Assembly (NCBI GenBank): GCA_030595925.1
Contig: JAUVLC010000058.1
Coordinates: 1 to 15,542 of the forward strand
Origin: Clostridia bacterium
Lineage (GTDB): Bacteria > CBDUZB01 > JAGLHV01
Direction: 5' to 3'
Length of the DNA stretch: 15,542 nucleotides
This document shows positions 1 to 7,545 of the stretch, piece by piece (position 1 is the first letter of the stretch; each line of letters begins with the position of its first letter). Below the pieces are notes generated by a model. The model had not been told where the DNA came from. It worked only from the letters and a program-made list of their open reading frames with translations, and did no database searches. The position numbers were made by a program, and so were the translations under genes.

Positions 1-196
1 TCGTCTTTGTCTTTTATCTATGTACTATCGACTGTGGACTATGGACTGCCTTTCATCTCTCGTCTTTCGTCCTTCGTCTTTGTCTGTTATCTATGGACTA
101 TCGACTGTGGACTATGGACTGCCTTTCATCTCTCGTCTTTCGTCCTTCGTCTTTGTCTGTTATCTATGGACTATCGACTGTGGACTATGGACTGTC
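1..196 (+). repeat. Tandem 73-bp composite repeat, locus 1
   Basis: A unit of 73 bp starts at 1, 74 and 147, giving about 2.7 copies that are nearly identical (atgtact at 20 versus atggact at 93 and 166). Each unit has four direct heptamers of consensus RTSGACT (20-47, 93-120, 166-193), always in the order atggact, atcgact, gtggact, atggact. A pyrimidine-rich tract of degenerate cgtcttt words follows. The left end is cut by the window. Short open frames across it (period-7 LWTVDYG-like peptides) are by-products of the 7-bp period. It lies directly 3' of the minus-strand MarR gene and overlaps its last codons. Related blocks occur at 3160-3296 and 10882-11212. Confidence 0.93.
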
Positions 197-646
197 TTTT
201 ATCTTTCTCTGTTTTGCTGCATTATGAATCTGATTAATAAATTGTTCAAGTTGTCTTAAATCCGACAAACTAAGATTCCCTACAATTGTCTCTACTCTTT
301 GAAAATATTTTTCCTCAAGATGCTCAACTAAGACCTTTCCTTTTTTCATAATTCGCAACAAATTAATCCGCCGGTCATATTGATGAGGAACCCTTTTAAT
401 ATAGCCGCATTTTTCCAATCGATCTACAATGCCGGTTATATCCGAACGGGAAACTACCAGTCGTGAGCTTAACTCGTATTGACTTAATTCAATTTTAGTG
501 TTTTTCAAAATAACCAATACATTATACTGTGCCGTAGTAAGATTATACGGCTTAAAAAACCGGTCGGCAATTTTTGTCAATGAATTAGCCGTTTGAACAA
601 GGTTTAATATTACCTGATTAGCAAAGCTTCTTTTTTTAGTATCCAT
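185..646 (-). CDS. MarR-family transcriptional regulator
   Basis: A 153-residue protein of normal MarR length with the family's winged-helix layout. An N-terminal dimer helix is followed by the recognition region around residues 40-85 (TTAQYNVLVILKN, then SRSDITGIVDRLEKCGYI), the wing with the signature DRR at about residues 91-93, and C-terminal dimer helices. It is expected to be a homodimeric DNA-binding repressor or activator that often senses small lipophilic ligands. The start is well supported: a strong AAGGAGGAG ribosome site lies just upstream of the ATG. It sits 40 bp downstream of the aas-like gene, so it may be co-transcribed and may regulate lipid turnover (inference). The last residues (RKIKDSP) and the TAG stop are read from the 73-bp tandem repeat, so the C-terminus looks remodelled by repeat expansion or insertion. 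Confidence 0.92.
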   Translation of the reverse strand: MDTKKRSFANQVILNLVQTANSLTKIADRFFKPYNLTTAQYNVLVILKNTKIELSQYELSSRLVVSRSDITGIVDRLEKCGYIKRVPHQYDRRINLLRIMKKGKVLVEHLEEKYFQRVETIVGNLSLSDLRQLEQFINQIHNAAKQRKIKDSP

Positions 647-686
647 ATTCTCCTCCTTTTTAAAAACTGATTATATAATAAATTAA

Positions 687-1581
687 TCATCCTTTACCAG
701 AATAAATTTCTTCAGCTATTTTTCTTATCGCAGATAAATCAAATTTTCCGCTGCCTAATAAAGGAATATTTTCGATACGATGAAAATCACTATTCCGGGG
801 TATCCACAATTTGGGAATATTAGATTCATTCATCTTTTTGCATATATCCTGCGAATCTAAATCAACAACACACAGCACTACCAACTTTTCCCCTTTTTTT
901 TCATCAAATACCGAAGTCACCACACATACCTGGTCACCGGCATTAAGAACATTATGAATCATTTCCTCCACCCCAATATGCGGAACCATTTCTCCGCCGA
1001 TTTTACTAAACCGGCTCTGCCGTGCAATAAGCTGAATAAATCCATCTTCATCAATATTACCAATATCTCCTGTAATATACCAATCTCCATACATAACCGA
1101 TTTGGTCAATTCAGGTTGATGTAAATAACCGGCCATTACATTCCCTCCTTTTACCAGTAAAAGGCCTGCCCTGCCCGGCTCAAGGTCTGCAAAAGTCCGG
1201 GGATTCACCACTTTCACTACTTCCCCCGGTAAAGGATGCCCTACTTTACTTGGTTTATAACACACCTGATGAATTATTTTATCTTCATTTTTAAATAAAT
1301 AATCCGGTACACTAACCGAAACAATGGGTGATAATTCCGTTGCCCCATATCCTTCCATCGGCACAATATTAAATTTTTCATAGAAACTCTGAGCAATTTT
1401 TGCTTTTAATTTTTCTGCACCAACAACCAAATATTTTAAACTTTTAAACTGTTCCCTTTTAATTTTTCTAATGTATGATAAAAGAAATGTGGGGGTGCTG
1501 AGCAGTAAGGTCGGCTTATATCTATCAGCTAATTTACCAATTACTTCGGCTTCCAGAGGATTATAATGATAAACAACCCCC
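687..1581 (-). CDS. aas: Aas-like acyl-ACP synthetase, 3' part after frameshift
   Basis: This frame carries the rest of the AMP-forming acyl-acyl carrier synthetase domain that begins in the 1561-2886 frame. Recognisable parts are the YGATELSP motif, WYITGDIG, the hinge region RQSRFSKIGGEM, and the C-terminal catalytic lysine context GSGKFD. Homology-like sequence begins at GVVYHYNPLE. The open frame runs further upstream to 1721, but those residues are the wrong-frame copy of the preceding part. Removing one base from the C5 run at 1577-1581 (+ strand) joins both parts into a 732-residue protein, close to the 719 residues of E. coli Aas. The stop is TGA. Known role of the family: re-acylation of lysophospholipid with acyl-ACP made by this domain. 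Whether the cell makes the fused protein cannot be told from sequence. Confidence 0.85.
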
Positions 1582-2886
1582 TGCACCCGAAAGCAGGGGA
1601 AACCACAGTGTCGCGGTAAAACCAAATGAATGAAAAAAAGGTAATATACCCAAAACCTTATCATTTTTTTCAATATTAAATATTTGGTAAAACCCTTCAA
1701 CGTTAATAGTGATATTGGCATGAGTCAACATAATCCCTTTGGGAACCCCTGTTGACCCACTGGAAAAAATGATAGTCGCTACATTTTGCATTGAATCAGA
1801 TAAAGTCTTTTTTAACTTAAACCGGGCATACATCTTTACCGGTATTAACCATGCCTTTATTATTGAAGCAACCAGAGTGATAATTGACATTTCTTTTATC
1901 AAATCTTCAATAAAAAGCATATTTTTAAACTGAGAGATATTTCTTTTTTCCAAAAATTTTCTGGAAGTTATAATATAGTTAATGTTACATTCGTCTACAA
2001 TTTTTTTCATAACTTCCGGAGAAAGAGTAAAATTAATATTTACCGGAATCACTTCCGTCAATGATACACTTATATTTGACAATACGGCAGCAACTGAAGA
2101 CGGAAGCAGAATACCCACCATTTCCTGAGGAGGCATATGTTTTTTAATTATTTTCGACAGGGATAAACTTACATACAAAGCTTTACCGTAAGAAAGTTTT
2201 TTGCCTGTAGAATCCGCCATACAAAATTTAAAAGGGTGCTTTTTTGCCTCTCTCCAAAAAGCCAGCGGTAAGGGAATATGATCCTCAACCCGGTACTTAA
2301 AAGCCTCCGAACCCAATTCCAAAACTGTTTGCCGTACCGCAAATGCCTTTGAATCCGAAGACATTGGCTTACCAAATGATACGGTTACCGGATAAGGTCT
2401 TCTTTTAGGAATTTTAAAAAAGAACTTATTATTTTTAAAACTAAAAATACTTCCCCAGACCCGATCCAGATGTACCGGAATAATCGGGCAGGTTGTTCCT
2501 TTAACCATATATTCAAAACCCTTGTTAAATGGAAGCATATTACCTGTTCTACTTAACTGTCCTTCTGCAAAAATACAGATTAATCCGCCCTTTTGCAATT
2601 CTTCTTTTACTTTTTTAAAGGATTTTATAATTTCTTTAGGTGAATCATCCGACGAAATAGGAATAGCTTTTGATAGATTGAATAGTATTTTAAGTATTGG
2701 ATTACGATACAACTTTTTATACACAACAAACCGTACGGGCCGTGATAATGAAAATTGGACTAAAAACCCATCTATATATGAAATATGATTAGAAACAAGC
2801 AATGCAGAACCTTCTGCAGGAATATTGTCTTTACCAACAATCTTTATTTTATAAATTGAATGTGTTATTAACCACTTTGAATCCAC
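1561..2886 (-). CDS. aas: Aas-like bifunctional acyltransferase/acyl-ACP synthetase, 5' part
   Basis: The N-terminal 1-acyl-glycerophosphate acyltransferase (PlsC) domain has the catalytic HX4D motif (H34, D39 in NHISYIDG) and the EGQLSR block near residue 108. It is followed by the start of an AMP-binding domain with the phosphate loop SSGSTGVPKG at about 375-384 and PFFHSFG near 417. Order and spacing match E. coli Aas (2-acyl-glycerophosphoethanolamine acyltransferase / acyl-ACP synthetase), but without an MFS transporter part. The frame derails after residue 436 (LLSGAG), where one extra G on the coding strand gives a premature stop. The start is GTG, with an in-frame TAA directly upstream, no clear ribosome site, and no ATG codon before the HX4D motif. 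The protein would act at the inner membrane. Confidence 0.88.
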   Translation of the reverse strand: MDSKWLITHSIYKIKIVGKDNIPAEGSALLVSNHISYIDGFLVQFSLSRPVRFVVYKKLYRNPILKILFNLSKAIPISSDDSPKEIIKSFKKVKEELQKGGLICIFAEGQLSRTGNMLPFNKGFEYMVKGTTCPIIPVHLDRVWGSIFSFKNNKFFFKIPKRRPYPVTVSFGKPMSSDSKAFAVRQTVLELGSEAFKYRVEDHIPLPLAFWREAKKHPFKFCMADSTGKKLSYGKALYVSLSLSKIIKKHMPPQEMVGILLPSSVAAVLSNISVSLTEVIPVNINFTLSPEVMKKIVDECNINYIITSRKFLEKRNISQFKNMLFIEDLIKEMSIITLVASIIKAWLIPVKMYARFKLKKTLSDSMQNVATIIFSSGSTGVPKGIMLTHANITINVEGFYQIFNIEKNDKVLGILPFFHSFGFTATLWFPLLSGAGGCLSL

Positions 2887-3159
2887 TTATATAATATTTG
2901 TTTTAAATATACCGGAAGGTTTTTTAGGGGGTATTTTGTCCTAAAATGAAGGTAAAATATGTTTTGAATTTAGTATTTGCCTTCTGTCTGTTATCTGTCA
3001 AATTGCATTTTCAACTAAGAAATTACGCAGGCTTCCTCCAGAGGTAGACAAGAAAACCTGCGACTACTTTTTGTCTTTCGTAATTTACTATTTGCCATTC
3101 GCAATCTTTTAACTTTGCTGGAGCGAAGCGAAAATCCGCCAATCTTTAAGGCGGATGCC
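2887..3159. other. Noncoding gap with two palindromes
   Basis: I see no credible gene. A GTAG-tagged hairpin (minus strand) has arms CGCAGG 3026-3031 and CCTGCG 3057-3062, with GTAGT at 3063-3067, and resembles the REP-like elements at 4531-4766. A second palindrome has arms ATCCGCC 3134-3140 and GGCGGAT 3150-3156. The stretch 2960-3120 also holds degenerate fragments such as tctgttatct that recall the composite repeat. It separates prfB (upstream) from the aas-like gene. Confidence 0.7.
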
Positions 3160-3296
3160 TTCGTGCCTGTCTTTGGTCTTCGTCTTTCGTCTTTCGTCTT
3201 TATCTTTGTCTTTATCCGTAATCTATGGACTATGGACTGTCGACTGTGGACTTTTGTTTGTCTCTTATCTATGGACGGTGGACTATGGACTGTCTT
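3160..3296 (+). repeat. Composite hexamer/heptamer repeat, locus 2
   Basis: A pyrimidine hexamer tract (gtcttt/atcttt, 3178-3213) is followed by atccgtaatct, then four heptamers RTSGACT (3225-3252), an 18-bp spacer (3253-3270) and three more heptamers (3271-3291). From 3196 to 3270 it aligns base for base with 11097-11171 (constant offset 7901), with two mismatches seen in the heptamer/spacer part. It ends about 40 bp from the prfB stop, on its 3' side. Confidence 0.92.
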
Positions 3297-3334
3297 TTAC
3301 TATTCACTATTTTTCAGCTTTTCGGCGTTATATT

Positions 3335-4432
3335 TTAAATATTTTTTTCCAAATAAGCTTCTATAAACCTACTAATCTCTCCATCCATTACTGCTTCTAC
3401 ATTTCCTGTTTCCGTTCCTGTCCTATGATCTTTAACCATAGTATAAGGACAAAAGACATAAGAACGAATCTGGTTGCCCCAGGCAATATCGCTTTTTTGA
3501 TCATAATTTTTTTCTATAGCTTTTTTCCTTTTTTCTTCTTCCAGCTTAAAAAGCCTCGCCTTAAGCACTTTCATTGCCGTTGCTTTATTTTTAAACTGAG
3601 AACGCTCGTTTTGACATTGTACCACAATGTTGGTAGGTAAATGAGTAATACGTACTGCAGAATCCGTCTTGTTTACATGTTGTCCCCCGTGCCCGCTGGC
3701 CCGATAAGTATCTATTCTCAAATCCTTTTCATCAATATCAACTTTTATTTCGTCTTCTATTTCCGGCATTACATCACAAGAGGCAAAAGAAGTATGACGG
3801 CGTTTATTAGAATCAAAAGGAGAAATACGCACTAAACGATGGACACCTATTTCTGCTTTTAAATACCCGTAAGAATACCTTCCCCTGACTATAAAAGTAA
3901 CCCGTTTTATCCCTGCTTCTTCACCGGGTAAAATATCAATAATTTTAATCAAATACCCTTGTCTTTCTATCCAACGGTTATACATTCGCAAAAGCATCTC
4001 TACCCAATCACACGCTTCCGTCCCCCCTGCCCCGGAATGAAGAGTAACAATAGCATTATTTTCATCGTACTTTTCACTCAACTTACATTGAAGCAAAAAA
4101 CCCTTAAGTTTTGTCTCTAATGTTTCCATATCTTTCTCCAATTCACCAAATCCTGACTCTCCCTCTTCACAAAGTAATTCCATTAAAACAAACAAATCAT
4201 CCAGACTTCTTTTAAAACCCAACAAAGAGTCTACTGCATTTTTCAAATTACTTATTTCCTGCATTATTTTTTGTGCTTCCTGCGGGTTATCCCAAAAATT
4301 GCCTACGGAAGTTTTTTGTTCTAATTCTTTAATTAGTTTTTCTTTTTCTTCAATCTTAAGATTTTTTTCTAATCTACCCAAAGAATCAGAAATTACATTT
4401 AGCTTTTCCTTCAATTCATTTAATTCTTTCAT
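3335..4432 (-). CDS. prfB: Peptide chain release factor 2 (RF2)
   Basis: A 365-residue, full-length class I release factor. It has the RF2-specific tripeptide SPF (in [17 protein letters not shown]) that reads UGA/UAA, and the universal GGQ ([19 protein letters not shown]) that triggers peptidyl-tRNA hydrolysis at the ribosomal peptidyl-transferase centre. The N-terminal helical domain and the AGGTEACDW block are also present. The frame is continuous from an ATG preceded by AGGAGA 11 nt upstream, so the autoregulatory +1 frameshift (in-frame UGA near codon 25) of E. coli and Bacillus prfB is absent. Presence of RF2 argues that UGA is a true stop in this organism, which bears on the in-frame UGA of the protease at 5050. 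It appears monocistronic, with repeats on both sides. Confidence 0.97.
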   Translation of the reverse strand: MKELNELKEKLNVISDSLGRLEKNLKIEEKEKLIKELEQKTSVGNFWDNPQEAQKIMQEISNLKNAVDSLLGFKRSLDDLFVLMELLCEEGESGFGELEKDMETLETKLKGFLLQCKLSEKYDENNAIVTLHSGAGGTEACDWVEMLLRMYNRWIERQGYLIKIIDILPGEEAGIKRVTFIVRGRYSYGYLKAEIGVHRLVRISPFDSNKRRHTSFASCDVMPEIEDEIKVDIDEKDLRIDTYRASGHGGQHVNKTDSAVRITHLPTNIVVQCQNERSQFKNKATAMKVLKARLFKLEEEKRKKAIEKNYDQKSDIAWGNQIRSYVFCPYTMVKDHRTGTETGNVEAVMDGEISRFIEAYLEKNI

Positions 4433-4449
4433 TTTTTATTTTTCTCCTG

Positions 4450-4825
4450 AAAAATTTTAAAGTAATGTCAAAAATATTTGATATTTTTCAACCCGGATAA
4501 TTATAAATTTATTCACTTAAGACTATATTGCAATTATAGTTGCCTCATTTATAAGGCTTTTTTTGTTATTCATTTTACCCAATACTTTAATTGCACCCAG
4601 AATAAGTTCATTCTTTCCCCTACGCAGGCTAAAGCCTGTGCCATAACTCCATTTTTTGCAACAATTATAGTTGCCTCATTTATGAGGCTCGTCGACAAAA
4701 TCATTCAGCAGCCCAATAAATTGGGCAACTACATTGATTTTGACGCAGGCTAAAGCCTGCGGCTACCAGATTTTCACAATTAGCACCAAACCTTCCCACA
4801 TTATGAAAAAAAATTTTAAAGTAAT
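4450..4825 (+). repeat. 17-bp direct repeat bracketing the REP cluster
   Basis: The 17-mer AAAAATTTTAAAGTAAT occurs exactly at 4450-4466 and 4809-4825, 359 bp apart, either side of the palindrome-rich block. It could be a duplication left by insertion of the block, or chance in AT-rich DNA. Confidence 0.6.
4531..4766. repeat. Cluster of REP-like tagged palindromes
   Basis: Five short perfect or near-perfect hairpins occur within 236 bp. GCCTCAT/ATAAGGC is at 4542-4557, with a second near-identical copy at 4673-4688; both sit in a repeated 27-28 bp word (4531-4557, 4662-4689). CGCAGGCT/AGCCTGTG is at 4623-4640, GCCCAAT/ATTGGGC at 4711-4726, and CGCAGGCT/AGCCTGCG at 4744-4761. On one strand the last two are preceded by TGTAGTT and GTAGC. 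A GTA(G) tag followed by a palindrome is the layout of REP elements mobilised by RAYT (IS200/IS605-related) proteins. The stretch 4579-4612 is a diverged copy of the inner part of the hairpin at 10754-10800. No gene is seen from 4433 to 4962. Confidence 0.8.
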
Positions 4826-4898
4826 CTGAATGAAATATACAAAAAAAAGTCTACCTTGTAAAGTAAAATCATAAAAAGGAGCAAACTAAAAACAACTC

Positions 4899-4926
4899 TT
4901 GACAAAATAAATTATTGTGTTAGTTT
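4899..4926 (+). promoter_or_regulatory. Probable sigma70-type promoter for the protease operon
   Basis: A consensus -35 TTGACA lies at 4899-4904. The best -10 at a legal distance is TAGTTT (4921-4926, 16-bp spacer), which is weak. A start near 4933 would place the GEMM-I aptamer in the 5' leader. The perfect -35 with a poor -10 suggests modest or activator-assisted initiation. Confidence 0.5.
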
Positions 4927-4962
4927 TGAAGTGTAGTAGCAATACAGGGGGAAAAGCTATTT

Positions 4963-5048
4963 TATTACGATAAGGGCAAACCTCGAGTAATCGGGGGACG
5001 CAAAACTGCGGAACCTATTTTATAAATAGGTCAGCCAGGTTACCGAAC
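4963..5048 (+). promoter_or_regulatory. Cyclic-di-GMP-I (GEMM-I) riboswitch
   Basis: The conserved GEMM-I elements are in order. GGGCAAACC is at 4974-4982, followed by hairpin CCTCGA-GTAA-TCGGGG (4981-4996) with a GNRA tetraloop. GACGCAAAACTGCGG follows (4997-5011), then hairpin ACCTATTT-TAT-AAATAGGT (5013-5031), then CAGCCAGGTTACCGA (5032-5046). In the family these form the two docked helices and the ligand pocket for c-di-GMP. The aptamer ends 3-4 nt before the ATG at 5050, with no room for a terminator. The only ribosome-binding-like sequence, AGG at 5037-5039, lies inside the aptamer 3' strand. Control is therefore probably translational, with the fold hiding the ribosome site when ligand is bound (inference). 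Confidence 0.93.
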
Positions 5049-5049
5049 A

Positions 5050-6150
5050 ATGAAAAATAAATTAGCAATTCTCTTATTAATTTTATCAAGCCACACTATT
5101 CTTGCCAACGAAAGAGCTTATGCTGTAATTAATACTTCTTCACTTAAAACCCAAAAAAAACTTCCCTACTCCGGAAATAAATTAAAAGCAAAATCCAGAC
5201 CGGGAGAAATTTTAGTTAAATTTAAATCAACCACTTCTTCGGTAAAAAGCCGGTTTTCCACAGTAAATAAACAACATAAAATAAAAAAAATTCAAACCCT
5301 TTTCAAAAATTCTCAGAACAGAAATATAAAAGAAAAAAATCTGTCCCAATGGCATAAAATCTCTTTACCTCCAAATACAACTTTCGAGGAAATATCCGAT
5401 ATTTATAAAAACTGCCCTGATGTGGAATTTGTAGAACCAAACTATATCTACGATATCTGTACTAATCCTAACGACCCTTACTTTAATACTTCCGGGAGTT
5501 GGGGACAATCTTATCAGGATATGTGGGGATTATATAAAACCAATCTTTCTTCCGCATGGGAAATAGAAAAAGGGAATGCATCAATTATTGTAGCCGTAGT
5601 AGATACGGGAATAGATTATAACCACCCGGATATTACCGATAATCTCTGGCATAATCCCGGGGAAATCCCCGATAATAATATTGACGATGACCAGAATGGA
5701 TACATAGACGACACAATAGGATGGAATTTTACTAATCTTTCCAATGACCCCAAGGATGGAAACGGGCATGGCAGTCACATTGCCGGAACTATTGCCGGAA
5801 CAACCAATAACGGAAGAGGAATTAGCGGTATTTCCTGGCATTCACAAGTAATGGCTATTAAGGGAATAACTGACGGCGGCTGGGGAACTGCTACTGATTT
5901 AGCATACGGCATAAAATATGCCGCCGATAACAGAGCAAGGGTTATTAATTTAAGCTGGGGAGGAACAGGCACTTGCCGGATAATAGAAGATGCTATGGAC
6001 TATGCCTATAATAAAGGATGTATTATTGTTGCCGCCGCCGGAAATAGCAATCAGGATGTAAGAGATTTCTTCCCGGCTAATTACGAAAAAGCCATCACTG
6101 TTGCTGCAACCAATTACCAGGATGAAAAGACTTTCTTTTCTAATTATTGA
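5050..6150 (+). CDS. Secreted subtilisin-like (S8) protease, N-terminal part up to an in-frame UGA
   Basis: A signal peptide (about residues 1-20, MKNKLAILLLILSS, cut near ILAN) is followed by a propeptide-like region (about 47-135, RPGEILVKFKS to VEFVEPNY) and the S8 catalytic domain. Asp185 (VVDTGIDYNHPD), His240 (GHGSHIAGT) and the oxyanion Asn332 (AAAGNSN) are all present. Codon 367 is TGA in the motif FSNY-stop-TNIDVAAPG, where subtilases have a conserved Gly (SNYG), so GGA to TGA would explain it. The catalytic Ser lies beyond the stop. The start ATG directly follows the c-di-GMP riboswitch. Without read-through or a sequence correction the product would be an inactive secreted fragment. 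Selenocysteine is unlikely because the family residue is Gly. Confidence 0.93.
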   Translation: MKNKLAILLLILSSHTILANERAYAVINTSSLKTQKKLPYSGNKLKAKSRPGEILVKFKSTTSSVKSRFSTVNKQHKIKKIQTLFKNSQNRNIKEKNLSQWHKISLPPNTTFEEISDIYKNCPDVEFVEPNYIYDICTNPNDPYFNTSGSWGQSYQDMWGLYKTNLSSAWEIEKGNASIIVAVVDTGIDYNHPDITDNLWHNPGEIPDNNIDDDQNGYIDDTIGWNFTNLSNDPKDGNGHGSHIAGTIAGTTNNGRGISGISWHSQVMAIKGITDGGWGTATDLAYGIKYAADNRARVINLSWGGTGTCRIIEDAMDYAYNKGCIIVAAAGNSNQDVRDFFPANYEKAITVAATNYQDEKTFFSNY

Positions 6151-7545
6151 ACAAATATTGATGTTGCAGCCCCGGGAATGGATATCTTATCTTTAAAAGC
6201 GGAAGGAACTAATCCATCCGGAGTCGTGGGAACAAATTATTGCCGCTTAAGCGGCACCAGTATGTCTGCCCCTCATGTTTGCGGAATAGCAGCACTTATT
6301 CTGTCACGACATCCTGAATATAGTAACGAAGAAGTTACCACATTTATCACTTGTTCCGCAGATGACCTGGGAGAAGAAGGAAAAGATATTTATTTTGGTT
6401 GGGGACAGATAAATACTTATAAAGCTTTATTAGCCAGTGACGGAATATTCCTTACCAAAAAGGATTTAACGGTAATAGATACCCCCAGTGATGAAGGAAA
6501 AAATATAACCGTTTCATGGGCAAAAAATTCCTATTCAGGAATTAAAGGATATAAAATCTACTACAGTCTTACTCCTTTTACTGATTTATCAAACGCTACT
6601 TATTTTGATTCCTCACCTATTAACAATCCCGAAGCAACTTCCGTTACTATAGCAAATTTAGGAGATGAATCTAACGGTTATTTTTTTTCTGTAATCGGAA
6701 ATACCGAAGAAAGCACAGTAAAAACTAATTTAACTTCCTTTTCCACAACAGAGGCAACTTATCCGGTAAATAACATAATTAACACTCTTGCCGATAATGA
6801 CATTATTATCGCCGGATTCGACCCGCAAACTAAAACCTTTATTCCCCGGGGAACATCCAACAACGAAAAAACATTAGATATTTTCAGGCCTGATACCTCT
6901 AATTTACCCAATCATCCAGACGTAGAGTTTTCTTCTTTATCCTCCACAGAAGACGAAGAACAGGAAGAAGATTTACCGGATGAACTTTTATCGACCGTTA
7001 GAGAAATCAAAACATCTTCACCTTTAGCAGGAACGATTAAACTTACCATTCCCTATCAAATAAACTACTCTTCTTCTTCGCTTTATGCCCAGGAGCATAA
7101 TTTAAGAATTTATCAATTAAGTGAAACTAAAAACTTATGGGAAATGGTTTCCGGTTTCCAACAAGTAGATAAAACATCGAAGAAAATAACCTGTGAAATT
7201 GACAATCCTGATTGGCACAATAGTACATTATATCGAATATTTCCGGCAATTTTATTCGCTCAAAGCTTAAACCAGATACAAGTTTATCCCAATCCTTACA
7301 AACCTAACTCTTTTGCGCATCATACTAAAATCATCTTTAATAATTTAACCCGGGAAGCAACGATAAAAATTTACAATCTCGCCGGAGAAATGGTCTTTAA
7401 AGGCCAGGAAATGGATAGTGACGGAAAATACCAATGGCAGGCCACAAATAATGACGGAAACAAACTTGCCAGCGGAATATATATTTATTTAATTACCAAC
7501 AACCAGGGAGAAAAGAAAAGCGGTAAAATAGGGGTCATCAGATGA
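6151..7545 (+). CDS. Subtilisin-like protease, C-terminal part with Fn3 and T9SS type-A-like tail
   Basis: This continues the same frame after the TGA. Residues just downstream (TNIDVAAPG) are conserved subtilase sequence that comes before the first available ATG at 6178, so this is the rest of one 831-codon gene. It carries the catalytic serine motif GTSMSAPH (Ser404 of the full protein), then a fibronectin-III-like domain (around SVTIANLGDESNGYFF) and an acidic linker (DEEQEEDLPDE). The last ~85 residues form a FlgD-like/T9SS sorting-type domain: VYPNPYKPN, KIYNLAGEMV, a Trp-containing strand, then LASGIYIYLI. Such tails direct export and surface attachment in type IX secretion. The stop TGA overlaps the next start (ATGA), so the PorV-like gene is translationally coupled. 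Confidence 0.88.
   Translation, partial: TNIDVAAPGMDILSLKAEGTNPSGVVGTNYCRLSGTSMSAPHVCGIAALILSRHPEYSNEEVTTFITCSADDLGEEGKDIYFGWGQINTYKALLASDGIFLTKKDLTVIDTPSDEGKNITVSWAKNSYSGIKGYKIYYSLTPFTDLSNATYFDSSPINNPEATSVTIANLGDESNGYFFSVIGNTEESTVKTNLTSFSTTEATYPVNNIINTLADNDIIIAGFDPQTKTFIPRGTSNNEKTLDIFRPDTSNLPNHPDVEFSSLSSTEDEEQEEDLPDELLSTVREIKTSSPLAGTIKLTIPYQINYSSSSLYAQEHNLRIYQLSETKNLWEMVSGFQQVDKTSKKITCEIDNPDWHNSTLYRIFPAILFAQSLNQIQVYPNPYKPNSFAHHTKIIFNNLTREATIKIYNLAGEMVFKGQEMDSDGKYQWQATNNDGNKLASGIYIYLITNNQGEKKSGKIGVIR

Noticed and set aside
1-196. CRISPR array
   Set aside because: The 73-bp units are contiguous and internally repetitive, with no unique spacers and no cas genes in the window.
7-259. Period-7 aromatic peptides (LWTVDYG type) at 1-259 and 3115-3366
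   Set aside because: These are produced by the 7-bp repeat period in more than one frame; no start signal and no family.
1739-1933. Plus-strand ORFs inside the aas-like gene (also 2522-2788)
   Set aside because: They are antisense shadows of a gene with clear conserved motifs on the minus strand.
6148-6150. UGA as glycine code (SR1/Gracilibacteria) or selenocysteine
   Set aside because: UGA ends two genes here and RF2 is present. The family residue is Gly rather than Cys, and I see no SECIS-like hairpin.
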